The position numbers and the translations under genes were made by a program. A stretch of 64,000 nucleotides of DNA, from the NCBI GenBank assembly GCA_018296165.2, contig JACKQL020000054.1, forward strand, positions 62,001 through 126,000. The letters are read 5' to 3'. The first letter of the stretch is position 1. Every line of letters starts with the position of its first letter. The notes under the pieces were generated by a model. The model saw nothing but the letters and a program-made list of their open reading frames with translations. It was not told the origin of the DNA and did no database searches. Positions 35,913-46,682 of the stretch are shown in pieces. This DNA comes from Termitomyces sp. T153. Taxonomy: Eukaryota > Basidiomycota > Agaricomycetes > Agaricales > Lyophyllaceae.

Positions 35913-36059
35913 GGATTGGCGATTTTGTATTTCTATTGTGTAGGTTGTTTCAAGTGCATGGAGACCCCATGGCTTCACATATAAACTTATTGAGCATTCT
36001 TCGGTGAGAACTCGAGAGTGCTTTTACTGATACAATGGCTCACACGAGCAATTCGTGAT

Positions 36060-36420
36060 TCATTAACCTTGTGGCTCGTGATGATTGCCTTCAGATTCAT
36101 CTTGCGCTACCGCTCCCCCCGATCGGATAGTTCCAACCTCCGGGAACCATCCTTATTGTCTAAAATCGACTTTGACATTCCCTTCCGACAAACAGTCACC
36201 CTCAACGCCTTCTGCAGAAATTGCATCCGTGTGCCGTTGAGCAACTTGCATGAGCCCATGAGATGAGATCGGATGAAAGTCTGGCGACAGATACAAAGCT
36301 AGAATGGGATCAATCCGATTTTCAAGTGCGATAACATACTTTACCCTGTCCGATGTGTCGCAAATGGGGTGGGCATTCCAAGGAACTTAGTGATATGACG
36401 CCTCCCGTGCCATTATCTTA
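36060..36420 (-). pseudogene. decayed copy of alkyltransferase-like (ATL) DNA repair gene
   Basis: On the minus strand, pieces correspond to the intact ATL gene at 38,663-39,227: HITKFLGMP (intact copy HIAKLIGMP), then LYLSPDFHPISSHG (intact FLSPDVNPPVPWHR), then AQRHTDAISAEGVE and VDFRQ followed by a stop codon and GWFPEVGTI. The PWHR core has been destroyed, a stop replaces a Trp or Gln codon, and exon 1 is not recognisable. The position relative to the DUF2470 gene, convergent and close, is the same as in the second copy. Confidence 0.8.
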
Positions 36421-36466
36421 CCCCTTACTTGTCGGTTTCAGTTTTGACTTCACTCACTTGCTCATT

Positions 36467-36610
36467 TACTCACACTTTTTCCCTCCTCACCTTGTTCTCT
36501 TTCGTCTTATAGGACTCACACTTTTACTGCCCTCCTCACCTTGTTCTCTTTCGTCTTATAGGACTCACACTTTTACTGCCCTCCTTACCTTGTTCTCTCT
36601 CGTCTTACGA
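36467..36610. repeat. three tandem 46-49 bp pyrimidine-rich units
   Basis: Units start at about 36,467 (46 bp), 36,513 (49 bp) and 36,562 (49 bp). Each contains CCTTGTTCTCT and a CGTCTTAT or CGTCTTAC tail. The first two are almost identical and the third has several changes. The plus strand is strongly pyrimidine-rich. The surrounding stretch 36,421-37,384 has no supported gene. Confidence 0.85.
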
Positions 36611-37384
36611 GACTCGTACTCAATTCGATCTGTCGCAACTGCAACTTCCACGATGCCACATCGGCTCACAACTGAAGTTGTCACATGATGGAGATTGTAG
36701 AAACCGTATTTTGGATCCTTGTGACTGTCTCAGAGACAAAGATTCCGAGGCTATCGCATCCTCGTTTACAGGGCAGAGCATATATAACTTCCTTCTCTGA
36801 TCTTTCGCACTACAACAAGGGAGCCCCTACTTACTCTCGAAAAGGAGTCTTGGTGCCGAAGTCGAAATCACCCAGTCACCTTAGAATGGCTAGAATGGCT
36901 GAAGTTGCGAACCGCTCGTTCATCAACACTTCTTCCGGAGTCAAAACCAGACTATGGCAACCGGATCTAACTCGCTTTCACTCTCACTCCCTTCCCGCAG
37001 GATTCAAACTTGCTGCAGTCATTCCAGTGTGTGACATAACATGGTGGAGATCATTTGTGGCCTGATGTGTCTCGGACCCTCTGTTGTCCTCTGCTCAGAC
37101 AAAAAATCCAAGGCTGGGGCTGGGCACAGCATATAAAAGCAGGCTCTCTCACCGAACCACAGTCTAATCTTTCGAAATATGATAAGGGAGTACGTTAGCT
37201 CTCACCTGTGATGTCATACTTACCCTCTCCTTTACCCTCGTGCGGTGGTTTACACAGGTTTTATCCCTTTTTGCATCACCCTTGACAAGGACAAAGGGAA
37301 TCGCAAGCATATTTTTTTCTGGACCCAGCCTCTTTGATGAATCCGCGTTCGAGTGTTTTCTTTGTCCCCTCCCCCTCTTGTCTC

Positions 37385-38230
37385 ACCGCGGCGGAAGCGA
37401 GACTCTATTACGAATATGAGTGACGGATTGAGGAGTTGGAGAACGGACTCCGTTGTTGTTCAAAGAGGCAAACGAGGAGATTGAGGCACTTGCAAAGTTC
37501 CATAATGAAGTCATAAGGGACTGGAGCCATCCTATCCAGCGTGTTCACGGCCACGTCCGCTCCCCTCCCATCACTGCCAACACTGGCACGGAAGGGGTTA
37601 CTGAGGAGTCTGCCGTTGTGGCACTCGATAGGGCCAGGATCATGAAGGCCTTCAAGGGAAATGTAATTAATTGGTGCGTCTTGCTTCATCGCAGGCTGCC
37701 TGGGCCAATTGTTCTGGACAAATATCTCACCTGGTAAGTTCACCCTTTTGATGGATCCCCAATTCTCTGTTCGTTTCGAGACCTGTTCCGACACCCGTCC
37801 CAACTTCAGGTATCCCATCAATCACCTCTTTCTGCTTCAGGGCATCATGACCGAAAAGCATATGTGCAACCCAGACACGTTTGACCATGACGATGAAGCC
37901 TGTCGCCCGTCATAAAGAGTGGAAGTACCAACGGCGTCACCATCGGCCGCACAAATGGCGTATATTCCTTTATTCGCGAATACTTTTGCAACAGCACGCA
38001 CCATACCTCAAAGGAGTGGGCAATTCTCCCGTATGACAGGGATTCTGGGTGTCTTTTCCGCCCTAGGCGATTCCGTCATCATTGCCGACGCTAACGATCA
38101 AGTTGGTGGCATTATCACCGGTGGTGCAGGTCAAGCGGAGGCGATGGATGTCACGTACGCGACTCCTTCTTCTGGTTCTTTCCTCGTATCAAGGCTTCCT
38201 AATGCCCACCTCGACCCGCAGATTGTCTAG
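37385..38230 (+). pseudogene. decayed trypsin-fold protease-like gene of an Agaricomycete family
   Basis: Several plus-strand pieces line up with a common mushroom family of proteins of unknown role with a chymotrypsin-like C-terminus. They are EARLYYE near 37,390, EALAKFHNEVIRDWSHPIQRV near 37,480 (20-residue core EALAKFHNEVIRDWSHPIQR), ALDRARI and FKGN near 37,640, then LGDSVIIADANDQVGGIITGG near 38,070 (core GDSVIIADANDQVGGIITGG) and VTYATP. The active-site motif normally reads GDSGS; here it reads GDSVI, so the Gly after the Ser is lost. The large middle part between EARLYYE and EALAKFH is missing and stops interrupt the frame. Not functional. The family assignment comes from memory and the protease relation is inferred from the GDSG-like motif. 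Confidence 0.55.
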
Positions 38231-38394
38231 GCATCAACAGGCTATTGACCCGCACTAGCCTTGTATGGAGAATCGGCAATGTACTTTGTGTTTGACACCT
38301 AAGTGTTATAAATTGAAGCACGACACCCGAGTAAAAGTGACTTCGGCGCCTGCACCGCCGACGAATCACGCCCTTCTAACTCCCCGTCTATAGA

Positions 38395-38545
38395 CAGGCG
38401 CCCATCTGGAAGTATCCTGCGTGGCTTGTTCACCCGTTGATCGATACAATACCGATAAATTGAATGGCATATACATCATTGACGTGACGCATGTTCTTGG
38501 GGCAATCTATACTTACACATTATGTAGTAAACACTGCTTTCCTCA
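38395..38545 (+). pseudogene. fragment of a second DUF2470 protein gene (C-terminal part)
   Basis: The plus strand encodes PAWLVHPLIDTIPIN, a stop, MAYTSLT and a frameshifted THVLGAIYTYTLC, matching PARLVHSLIGPTPVNW and THVFEAAYTYTLC of the intact gene at 35,117-35,912. Only this portion survives. It stands convergent to the intact ATL gene, mirroring the arrangement of the first copy. Confidence 0.8.
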
Positions 38546-38662
38546 TGTTTATTATGTATGTCTTTTTGAGTGCATGGCAACCCTCTATGGTTGTACGTAT
38601 CAAGTTAACCATTATATAAGTGCTCTTACTGTTACAACGGCCCACATGAGCAGCTTCATGAT

Positions 38663-39227
38663 TCATTGACTTTGTGGCTCATCATTATCGCCTTCAGGTG
38701 CGCCTTGCGCCACCAGTCCCCGACCAACCTCGATAGTACCGACCTCCGGGAACCATCCCCACTGTCTAAAATTGACTCTCATATCCCCATTCTGACCAGC
38801 AGTTACCTCAACGCCTTCTGCAACAAGTGCATCCATCTGACGTTGAGCACCTTGTGTACCTGGTCCACGAGAAGAGATCATGCCCGAGGAGCCTATCACC
38901 CTATGCCATGGTACAGGCGGATTGACGTCTGGGGACAGAAATTTCAAGGCTAGATTGTGTTTAAGTCAATACGATTCCTCACGGATACGCACGTACCCTG
39001 TCCGACGTGTCGTGAATGACGGGGCATTCCAATGAGCTTAGCGATATGTCCTTGGGGAGGATCGATCGCCCATGGGGTTCATCTATAACTTACTTCTACG
39101 TACCATAACTTGTGACGCGACACGGAGGTATCAAACGAACAACTTCATAGACCTTGAAATTTTGTAGGATCGAATGAGGATTCTCAGAGGAATAACATAC
39201 TGCCGCATGAAATTCAGCGCTGTCCAT
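38663..39227 (-). CDS. alkyltransferase-like protein (ATL1-type) of O6-alkylguanine repair
   Basis: Four exons keep frame: 39227-39201, 39152-39104, 39050-38997 and 38949-38663, giving 138 residues. The fold is that of the DNA-binding domain of O6-methylguanine methyltransferase: VYEVVRLIPPCRVTSYG, HIAKLIGMPRHSRHVGQAL (helix-turn-helix with the Arg finger), then NPPVPWHRVIGSSGMIS and QMDALVAEGVEV. In methyltransferases the active site reads PCHR; here it reads PWHR. Replacement of the acceptor Cys by Trp is the hallmark of ATL proteins, which flag O6-alkylguanine lesions and pass them to nucleotide excision repair rather than repair them directly. Likely nuclear. I start at the Met in MDSAEFHAA rather than the upstream in-frame Met at 39,284, because methyltransferase-fold proteins begin just before FHAAVY. 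The gene is intact. A decayed copy lies at 36,060-36,420. Confidence 0.92.
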
Positions 39228-40480
39228 TTCAGTTCTGAACCTTCGCGTGAAATTATTCGTTGATTGGCAAACGAATGTTGGCAAATAGGTCCAAACTCAC
39301 TCACGTGCCCATCCCTTTATAAGCACGCAACTTTTTTTCGCGTTTCCTAACTCATTTCCTGGCCAGGCATTATTGTCCCCCTGCGAATATCCTTAGTCTG
39401 CTCGCAGGAGCCTACAGCCTGACCTAGAGGGATTGATGCCTCAGCTGGAGCTCACTTTCGCCTTGGGTGCAGCATCTAGACTTGGAGTGGTGTTCCTTAC
39501 CAGAGGTGTTACATCTTTTTTACTTTCAGTGCACCGTTACAATGACATTTGTTTTGAGCTTAAGCTTACGGCTTATAGTTCCGTATCCATCCATGTGAGA
39601 TGACAACCAGTCCATCACACCCTCGACTTTAAGCGTACCTACGATTGTCTCCCCCGCGAACGGCGTGACTTTCATCACTTCCGATGGTGTCGTGAGTCAG
39701 TGAGTCCGACAAAGTTGACACAAGAGGCATGTTTTGGGAGCTCTGAGTAGGTATAGATAGAACTGGAATGTAATGTCGATATTATCGTTAAAACGCAGTC
39801 TTGTCCTACGTCGAGGGAATTTTGCAGCAGGCGGATCAGCTGTACTATGTCGATGGCATTATTAGCTTGACCAGACGCGTGATACGTGATACAGTACGTC
39901 GAATCGCAACGGAAGCTAGAAAGGCACTGCGAGCCATACTCACGAAGAACACGTTTAATGTCGACGCATTCCAAAACCGAACAGGTACACGTACTTTCTT
40001 CTGCTCTGTGTGGTATTATCCTCCTCCCGCCCCGTGCATCAGCCATGATTTCGAGGATCTTCAATCTGAGGGACATGTACTCGTAGGCAACAAACGCGTA
40101 CTGAGTGATAGTCATGAATCCACGCGTGGTCGCGTCCAAGTTAGAAAGACAACACACAAGGCATCATGCATTTCGTTCTCGCGTCGAGAAACTATCGAAA
40201 GAGTCCTTATTCACTGAAAGTCTGCTGATCCCTCAAAATACGGGAGGTTTGATAACGAAGAATACACAGCGTACAATGATGTAAAGGTTTATGTCCATGT
40301 GCGGTACTATAATCATATTCAGTCTCATGCTGTGTGATCTCCTAGAAAATCTTCTTGCATGTTGTCTCGTTGTCCGTGGCAGGATAGGCAAAGAAACCAC
40401 CAAAGAGACCACAGATAAGGCTATGGTGACCTTCCCGTCTGGAACAAAATCTGTTGGCGAGTTTGCCCAGCGCATTCAGA
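39228..40480. other. intergenic, no supported gene
   Basis: The longest frames (40,157-39,675 minus and 39,801-40,217 plus) overlap each other and show no recognised domain. The stretch from 40,240 to 40,480 may hold the decayed 3' end of the minus-strand Crinkler-like pseudogene. Confidence 0.4.
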
Positions 40481-40486
40481 GTGTCA

Positions 40487-42825
40487 TTATGAAGGTTTGG
40501 GATTTAGGGGCAGAGACTTCACTTTTGATCTGCAACAAATCAATCGTATTTTAAGTACAAGCAACTTATAATCACAATTTGCATGACGTACATTTTTCCA
40601 GAATTCGGTAGGATTGATACTCTTGATGGCTGAGATCATATCTGTTCTCCTTGTTAATGCAGTCCCTTTTTCCCTGTACTTCACCCGAAGTGCAACGATA
40701 AGAAGCTCATCCCCTTCTAAATGTAGTCGAAACATCAAGTCCGGTCAAAAAAATTCATCTGGAATCAGGAATGGTGCATTCACTCTGAAATTCGATTGAT
40801 GAAGCGTCACATAGTCGTAAGACTTGTCCACTTATTATCAAATGGGAAGACGACCAGACCAACTCTAAACTCTTGACTGGAGTCAATCCAGCAGGAAACC
40901 AGTCTAGCTTTTCTGTTTTCAAGTAGTTTCGGCTTTCCGAGATTGTGAGCAAATCTGAAAGAACTCTCGGAAGATATGTGCCAGACATATAGCTATATAT
41001 CGTTCCAACCCATTTTGATCTGATGAATTTTGGTTGATATCTTTCAGGAAATATTGGTGTCTCGAAGACTAGCAGGAGCTTAACCAGAAATCGGCTGCAA
41101 GATATGCAAGAGGTTGATCGAAGGTGGCCGCCTTGCCATCGAGCCCACACTCAACTAGTTTGCTATCGACCAAACCTTTGCTATCGACCAAACCTTTGCT
41201 ATCGACCAAACCTTTGCTATCGACCAAACTTTTGCTATCGACCAAACCTTCACCACTGGTCTCGAAGTCAGTGCGTCCACGTAATAATCGATGCTTCACT
41301 AGTCTCTGTATTGAGTTCATCAGGACATTCCGCGATATATCACTCAACACGGCAGCTGTAAACACGTTTAAGAACCCGGGGAAACCACAACACAAGATGA
41401 GCCAAAATCACTAACCTCTGTCAAGATTATAAGGGGCCGAGAGATCGATTGGTGACTCATGCATTGGACCCTCTAATTGCTCCCAGTGTGTTCCATCTGT
41501 CGGAGAGAATTCTGTAATGGCTCGAATATAAAATGTGAGAAGCTGGTGGCAGTATTGGAAATTGTGGAGGATGAGGTACTGAACAAATGATGAGATAAAT
41601 CGTGGCCTGTTCATATATCGTTAGGGATCGAGGTGGAAGTTTTGTCGGATATAATAAGACAACGTACCGCCCAACGAGCCGATATCTAGCACGACTGGAC
41701 AGTTCTTTCCCGATAGGGCTCCTTAAAAATCGTGATGGGAGGTAGTAATTCAAGTAATTATTGATCTGATCGTCTCTGTCGATGAATGAACCAGTACTGG
41801 TGATTGCACCGCTGAGGTGTCCAGTGAACTTCCTCACAGTCGAAGTAATGGCACATCGTACATGTTGGATATTCGAAGATGTTCCTGTGATCACGACACG
41901 CATGTCTATTTACCAACCCCTCAACAACCGGCGCAAGGCAGGTCGAGGATCCGATTGAGTTCGGCTACCGCGAAAGGCATCCGGAAACGAGTCACTGGCA
42001 CTCTGGACTTCATCGATAACACAGAATATAGGGATTCGATCACCAAGTGATAACGATCCGGGAACTAGATTTGCAAGAAACAGCTGACATTCTACCAAAA
42101 TCGTGTCACCACTGCTCATATCTGGGATGTAACACAGAAGAGTAGTCAGTTCCAGCAACAAACAGGACAATTAGGGTGTGCTAGGAGGCGACTATCAAGC
42201 TGCACGAAAGCCAGAAGCTCTTAAGGTCAGCGAGTGTGGTCATCTTCCCTTGAGCTTCGTACGCTGCTATAGGCATTGAAATACCATGAGACGGGCAACT
42301 CAAAATACTGCGAAACACCTCTGTGCGCATTCCTCATTCGACCTTATGTTTTTGCTGTCGACCTTATGTTTTTGCTGTTGACCACATGCTCAATTAGCCC
42401 ACACTTCTTGAGAAATCCAGACTTAGTCGGATCAAGTACACGGTCGAGGTCAGCGGAGCCACATTCACTAACGCTTCTTTTGCAACTGAAATAGAAGCCC
42501 CATTCCTTGCAAAGGTCTTCAAGAACAAGTCTGGTCTTGCCTGCCCCAGAAGTATTCGACAAAACTCTACGTTCCCAAACCAAAAGTCAGCATAACCGTC
42601 CTATTTTGGAAAGGTCATAACTCGCGAATGTTCCAGGTTGTATTCTGGAATTTCTCCAAGCCGATATAGGAGTAAAGATAGTTTGTGAACGATGGTAGGG
42701 ATTCTAAGATTTTCGAAGTGTTCGACGATGTCAGGATCTGCTGTATCTGAGCGCCAAGGGTCAAAGAGCCCGATTGTCCCGTTGAATATTTCGCATAGGC
42801 GGATATATGCGTGGTTCATCCGCAT
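40487..42825 (-). pseudogene. Crinkler-like (CRN) P-loop NTPase / nuclease gene, decayed
   Basis: Minus-strand pieces follow the order of the large basidiomycete Crinkler-like family. They are an N-terminal segment (LLLYRLGEIPEYNLEHSRV, 42,825-42,601) and a Walker A piece NTSGAGKTRL with LCKEWGFYF (42,583-42,344). Next come a Walker B-like FCVIDEVQSASDSFPDAF (about 42,080-41,950), a sensor-like VVITGT, and an STGSFIDRDDQINNYLNYYLP segment (core STGSFIDRDDQINNY; about 41,900-41,700). A winged part with RYRFTARF follows, then LVECGLDGKAATFDQPLA (about 41,170-41,100) and a C-terminal ELLIVALRVKYREKG (40,738-40,490) expected in the nuclease-like domain. These proteins couple an NTPase to a restriction-like nuclease and act in conflict or host interaction. 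Frames change repeatedly and not all changes can be introns, so I call it a pseudogene, though some could be unresolved splicing. Confidence 0.7.
41163..41252. repeat. five tandem copies of an 18-bp unit
   Basis: The unit CTATCGACCAAACCTTTG is repeated five times, with one base change in the fourth copy. On the minus strand it encodes GLVDSK repeats inserted just before the conserved LVECG segment of the Crinkler-like pseudogene, so it grew from part of that coding sequence. Confidence 0.95.
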
Positions 42826-43444
42826 CCTGAAATTGTTTGGAGCGACCTGATGGGGTTCCAGCTGAATTCAACCGCAACCTGTCGTCATCTGATCAGGATA
42901 TTACTAATGCCAGACGATGATAACAATCAGGAAAACTTGTCCTTTTCATCGTTCGGATAAGATGATCATTCAAAGTTAGGACATTGACGTCTTGGGGTCG
43001 TATCTTTCAAAGCTCCGGTTCCTTTGGTTTCTTTATGTTCTTTGCAAACAAGTTGGCACACGAGCCAAATAACGCGAAATCGTCACTTTCAGTTAAACCT
43101 TCGGCGAACGATAACTCGAGAACGCATGCACCGTTTAGATTCATACTTCCCGTGTTACTCTTCCCTGTTGGGGCTAGGGCAGGACAGTGTGTAATTAAAA
43201 TCGGAAATTATTGAATTTTGAAATTCTCAAGACCGTGAAGTAAAATAAATGAAAAGATAATTGTCACGGTCAGGATCGGTCACGGCGACTTCGACACTTG
43301 ATCCGTCTTTTCAACTCATCTGTCACTTACCAACTCATCTGGCAAGATCCACGGATATCAGGCCAAACAACTAAACAACCGGAAGTCAAAGGGGCCTAAC
43401 GTTATGAAAACGGCTGTAACATAGTCCAACCTCATCCAATACCA
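42826..43444. promoter_or_regulatory. shared upstream region of two divergent Crinkler-like genes
   Basis: The spacer of about 620 bp lies between the 5' ends of the minus-strand and plus-strand Crinkler-like genes. No gene is seen in it. If either gene was expressed, its promoter is here; no specific element was identified. Confidence 0.4.
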
Positions 43445-46400
43445 ATGGATGACATATTGAATGATTTTCTGCCCCTTCATGACTATGACACTGCTGCACG
43501 ACTTCTCTCCCGATTGTGTCCAGATTCCGTAAAGGACAGCGTTGAAAACGACCTTGGCTCTCCAGAATCATTTGCGTGCCTACTATACAGGAACTCAAGT
43601 CTTTTCAGTCGCGTCGAGGATGCACCAGCATCAAGAGACTTGGAAGACTTTGAATAAATCTGGAACACTTGCACAAGCACGTCCAGTTGTCTCCGTCGGA
43701 TTGGCCTCCTCTTCATACTTGTCAGACTATTTTACTCGTGCAAGGTATAAAAGGGAACGCTTTGCTCGCTGTGAAAACATTCCTTCTATTCTTGGGGAAA
43801 TATCCGCCAACTTGAACGATCTGATTATCGGCAAGGCGAAACACCTCTCTTGGCCTTTGGATCGAAATGATGTAGATAGCACATCGGATATCAGGAAAGA
43901 AAATTTGAGTTCCTTTCCAGATATGCACGACGCGCCTTCGATGCTTTTCCATGAGTTGGGGAGTTTTCAAAACAATCCGGTCCTCAGGGAGCGTGTTCAG
44001 CGACTATTCCGCAAAGGCCATAATACGTATGTTCTGCTTCTATTTTTTAAGGTTTCGTTGACATCACTCCATGCTACAGGTTCTTAGTCAATGCCTTAGC
44101 AACTGGCAAGACCCGTTTGCTTTATGAGGGTCTTTGCCAGCGCTGGAGATTATATATAACCTCTCATGCAGATGCAAGGGAGGCCCGTGCGCTCGCAACG
44201 ACTCTCGACCGACGCATATTTTTACGAAGGAGATCTTGTGCAAAATCTTCCACACAAATATGCCTTGGGCTTTGATTCCATCTTAGCCAGAAACAGAGAG
44301 ATCGCAAGTCGTCATTCTTCTGCTGTACTTCTAGCATATCTCCTCATTTTGAAAGACTTCTTGAAGGCCTGCGACGCTGGCACGGGAATTGAGGAAATAC
44401 ATAAGCATCGGTGGCTTCTTGCTCAACTAGCACGCTGGATTTTAGACAGCTCAGACCCTTTCCGAGAGATCTTAGTCGCAATCGAATTAGAGCCCTTGGA
44501 ATTTATCAGCGTATAATTGTCAAAGGTCATAAAGGACATACACATCCTGCTGCCCAAATCCGTAAGGACGGACGGATTTTTCATTGTCATTCATGAGGCA
44601 AACGTGGCAATTCAGGAAATTTGGTCTTCTGGACTCCAGTGATTCGGGACGCTATCCTGCTCTCAAAGAGATTATCTGTACTTGGAGAGACCACCTTGCT
44701 TTGTTTCAAGACGTTCCTATCACATTTGTGGTCGCGGGGACTGAAATCCCTCAGAGCGACTTTCCTCTCACAAGAATGGTCTTCATGGAGATGGACATCA
44801 GACACGGGTGCTTTTGATGACCCAGAAACTCAAAAGCAATACGTTCTTTCATTTCTTCCTCCTTTTGCGCAGACTGAAAGAGCTGAAGCTCTTTTCAAGC
44901 GCATCTGGGACTGGTGCAGGCCAAGGCGAGTGCCTATTTATCGATATCATGACTACTAGTGACCTTGATTCCAGGCACAGGCTGACTGCTAGTCTCATAG
45001 CCATGCTGTTGATGAATGGGATGGTCCATGGCGTCCTCAATGACTACGTTAAAAAGCTCACAGGTTTTGCTACGTTTGATGCGGAAACTATGGATCATAT
45101 TACAGAGGAAGGACCCTGTATGAATGGTATGTTCTTTTCGAACATTGGAAGCATTGTGAGAGGTGAGAAACGAGATACGTGTCATATTAAACCGATCTCT
45201 TACTCCATTCAACTTTGTTTCTAGGTCGTCCTTCTGTGAAATCGACAACACACGAAGATATCATGCACTACATCATAACTGGTCATCATCCGCCCTGCTT
45301 TGGGATCGGCAGGGTGGATCTTGTTAGTTCTGGTGTCGGCCACAATGACAAGGATATGAATCAGATATCATTGGACCAGCCGGGACCTCTCATGGCTGCT
45401 GCTATCTGACTCTCAGGCAGGGTTTCCCATGACGAGAGGCCACGATCGTTGACGTCATTCAATGATTTCTGCTTTTACACGCGAGGTCACTGGGCCAATG
45501 ATGACACTTACACATCGGCAAGTTACATTACCTTGTACTTTGCTCCTGTCTTCAAAGCCGCAGACGATCATCTCTTTTCCGATATTTTCACCATCCCGAC
45601 TGCTCCCGCATGGCTGGCTGCGAATCCAAAGTTCCCGACGCAGTTGGTCAAATTGCAGAAAAATGTCCATGGTTTATCGAAGAAATGATTGTTACGCCAT
45701 CTGCTCTTCTTCCCGATTCCCCTCCTCTTGGGTACTCAGCACCTTCCGCTGATGATGTCCTTGTTTGGTTGCGACACGAACGTCCCGGAGTCTTTTGTGT
45801 TTGCCCTCCTGATTGTGAAGCTGGCCTTATCTTTGTTCTGAAGCGCTGCGAGGGGTACGTGTGGGTTGTGCTTCGTACCGCGGGGCGTGGTTCAACGGCC
45901 TCACTTGATCCAGAATATGTGTATCCCGAATTTGATTTCTCCAAAGACGGGGTATGTTTTACTTTCCCTCCTTTCTGTTCCCCGATTCTGAAGCAGCTGA
46001 ATGGTCATGATTAGTTGCCTCCTTGGAGTGCAAATATGAAAGCACTCAGTCCAGATGAGCCTTGGCTGGAATATGAGCATCTCAGCCTAGAAAACTTATT
46101 TTCCCGGAGTGAAGTACGTCTCTTCCGATATTTTCATTGATAGTATCTAACACGGGAAGATTAGATGAATAGTGAACGCGCAACTTCGTTATCTGACGAT
46201 CTTTTGGATGCTTTTGAAGCACTTCCAAACGGTCTTGCGCCTGCCGGCCAGCTTTCGATGCTGCGTGTGGTAGCAACTTTCCCTTTGGAACCTACCTTAC
46301 ATCGAAAGAAGACGAAGGGATCTCCTGTGGCCGTACTCAATACTGCAATCTTCAAAACTATTACGGAGGATATTTTACCTGGAGATCTCATTCAAACTCT

Positions 46401-46682
46401 GGTGTTCAGCATGCATAGCAAAAGGTCCTCCGAATATCCTGGTGATACCTTTTCAGTCGTCAAGCCATTGTCTTCAAGGAACGTAATACGAAACGCAAGG
46501 TACTGCAAACCTCAATCGAAGCTTCAACGCAGAAGGATGTCCTCGAATGTCGAGACTCGTCCGACGCCTCTGACACGGACATGACCCCTGATATGAACCT
46601 TCTTTCAGAACTTGCAGAGGACAAGGTCGTGACACGAGCGAAGAAAACGAAAAGAACACAGAAGAGAAAAGGCGTCCGATAA
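43445..46682 (+). pseudogene. second Crinkler-like (CRN) P-loop NTPase / nuclease gene, decayed
   Basis: The 5' part can still be spliced: ATG at 43,445, an intron with GTAAAG..CCAG near 43,530-43,571, a long exon to about 44,030 (SMLFHELGSFQNNPVLRERV), then FLVNALATGKTRLLYEGLC (a weakened Walker A) and a further intron near 44,239-44,289. The frame then meets a stop at 44,514, inside FISV-stop-LSKVIKDIHILL. Walker B-like FFIVIHEANVAIQEIW follows, then at least two frameshifts before VPITFVVAGTEI and TSDTGAFDDPETQKQYVL. Later pieces are HRLTASLIAMLL, DVLVWLRHERPGVFCV with AGLIFVLKRCEGYVWVVL (nuclease-like domain), ALPNGLAPAGQLSMLRVV and a basic Lys/Arg tail ending at 46,682. The family, domain order and likely role are as for the divergent partner. 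The stop and frameshifts make it non-functional as read. Confidence 0.75.

Noticed and set aside
39675..40217. Overlapping 160-codon minus and 138-codon plus frames
   Set aside because: They cover the same DNA on opposite strands with no recognised domain; neither could be supported.
41163..41252. Possible CRISPR-like array
   Set aside because: Units are contiguous 18-mers without unique spacers and encode a hexapeptide repeat; the genome is eukaryotic.
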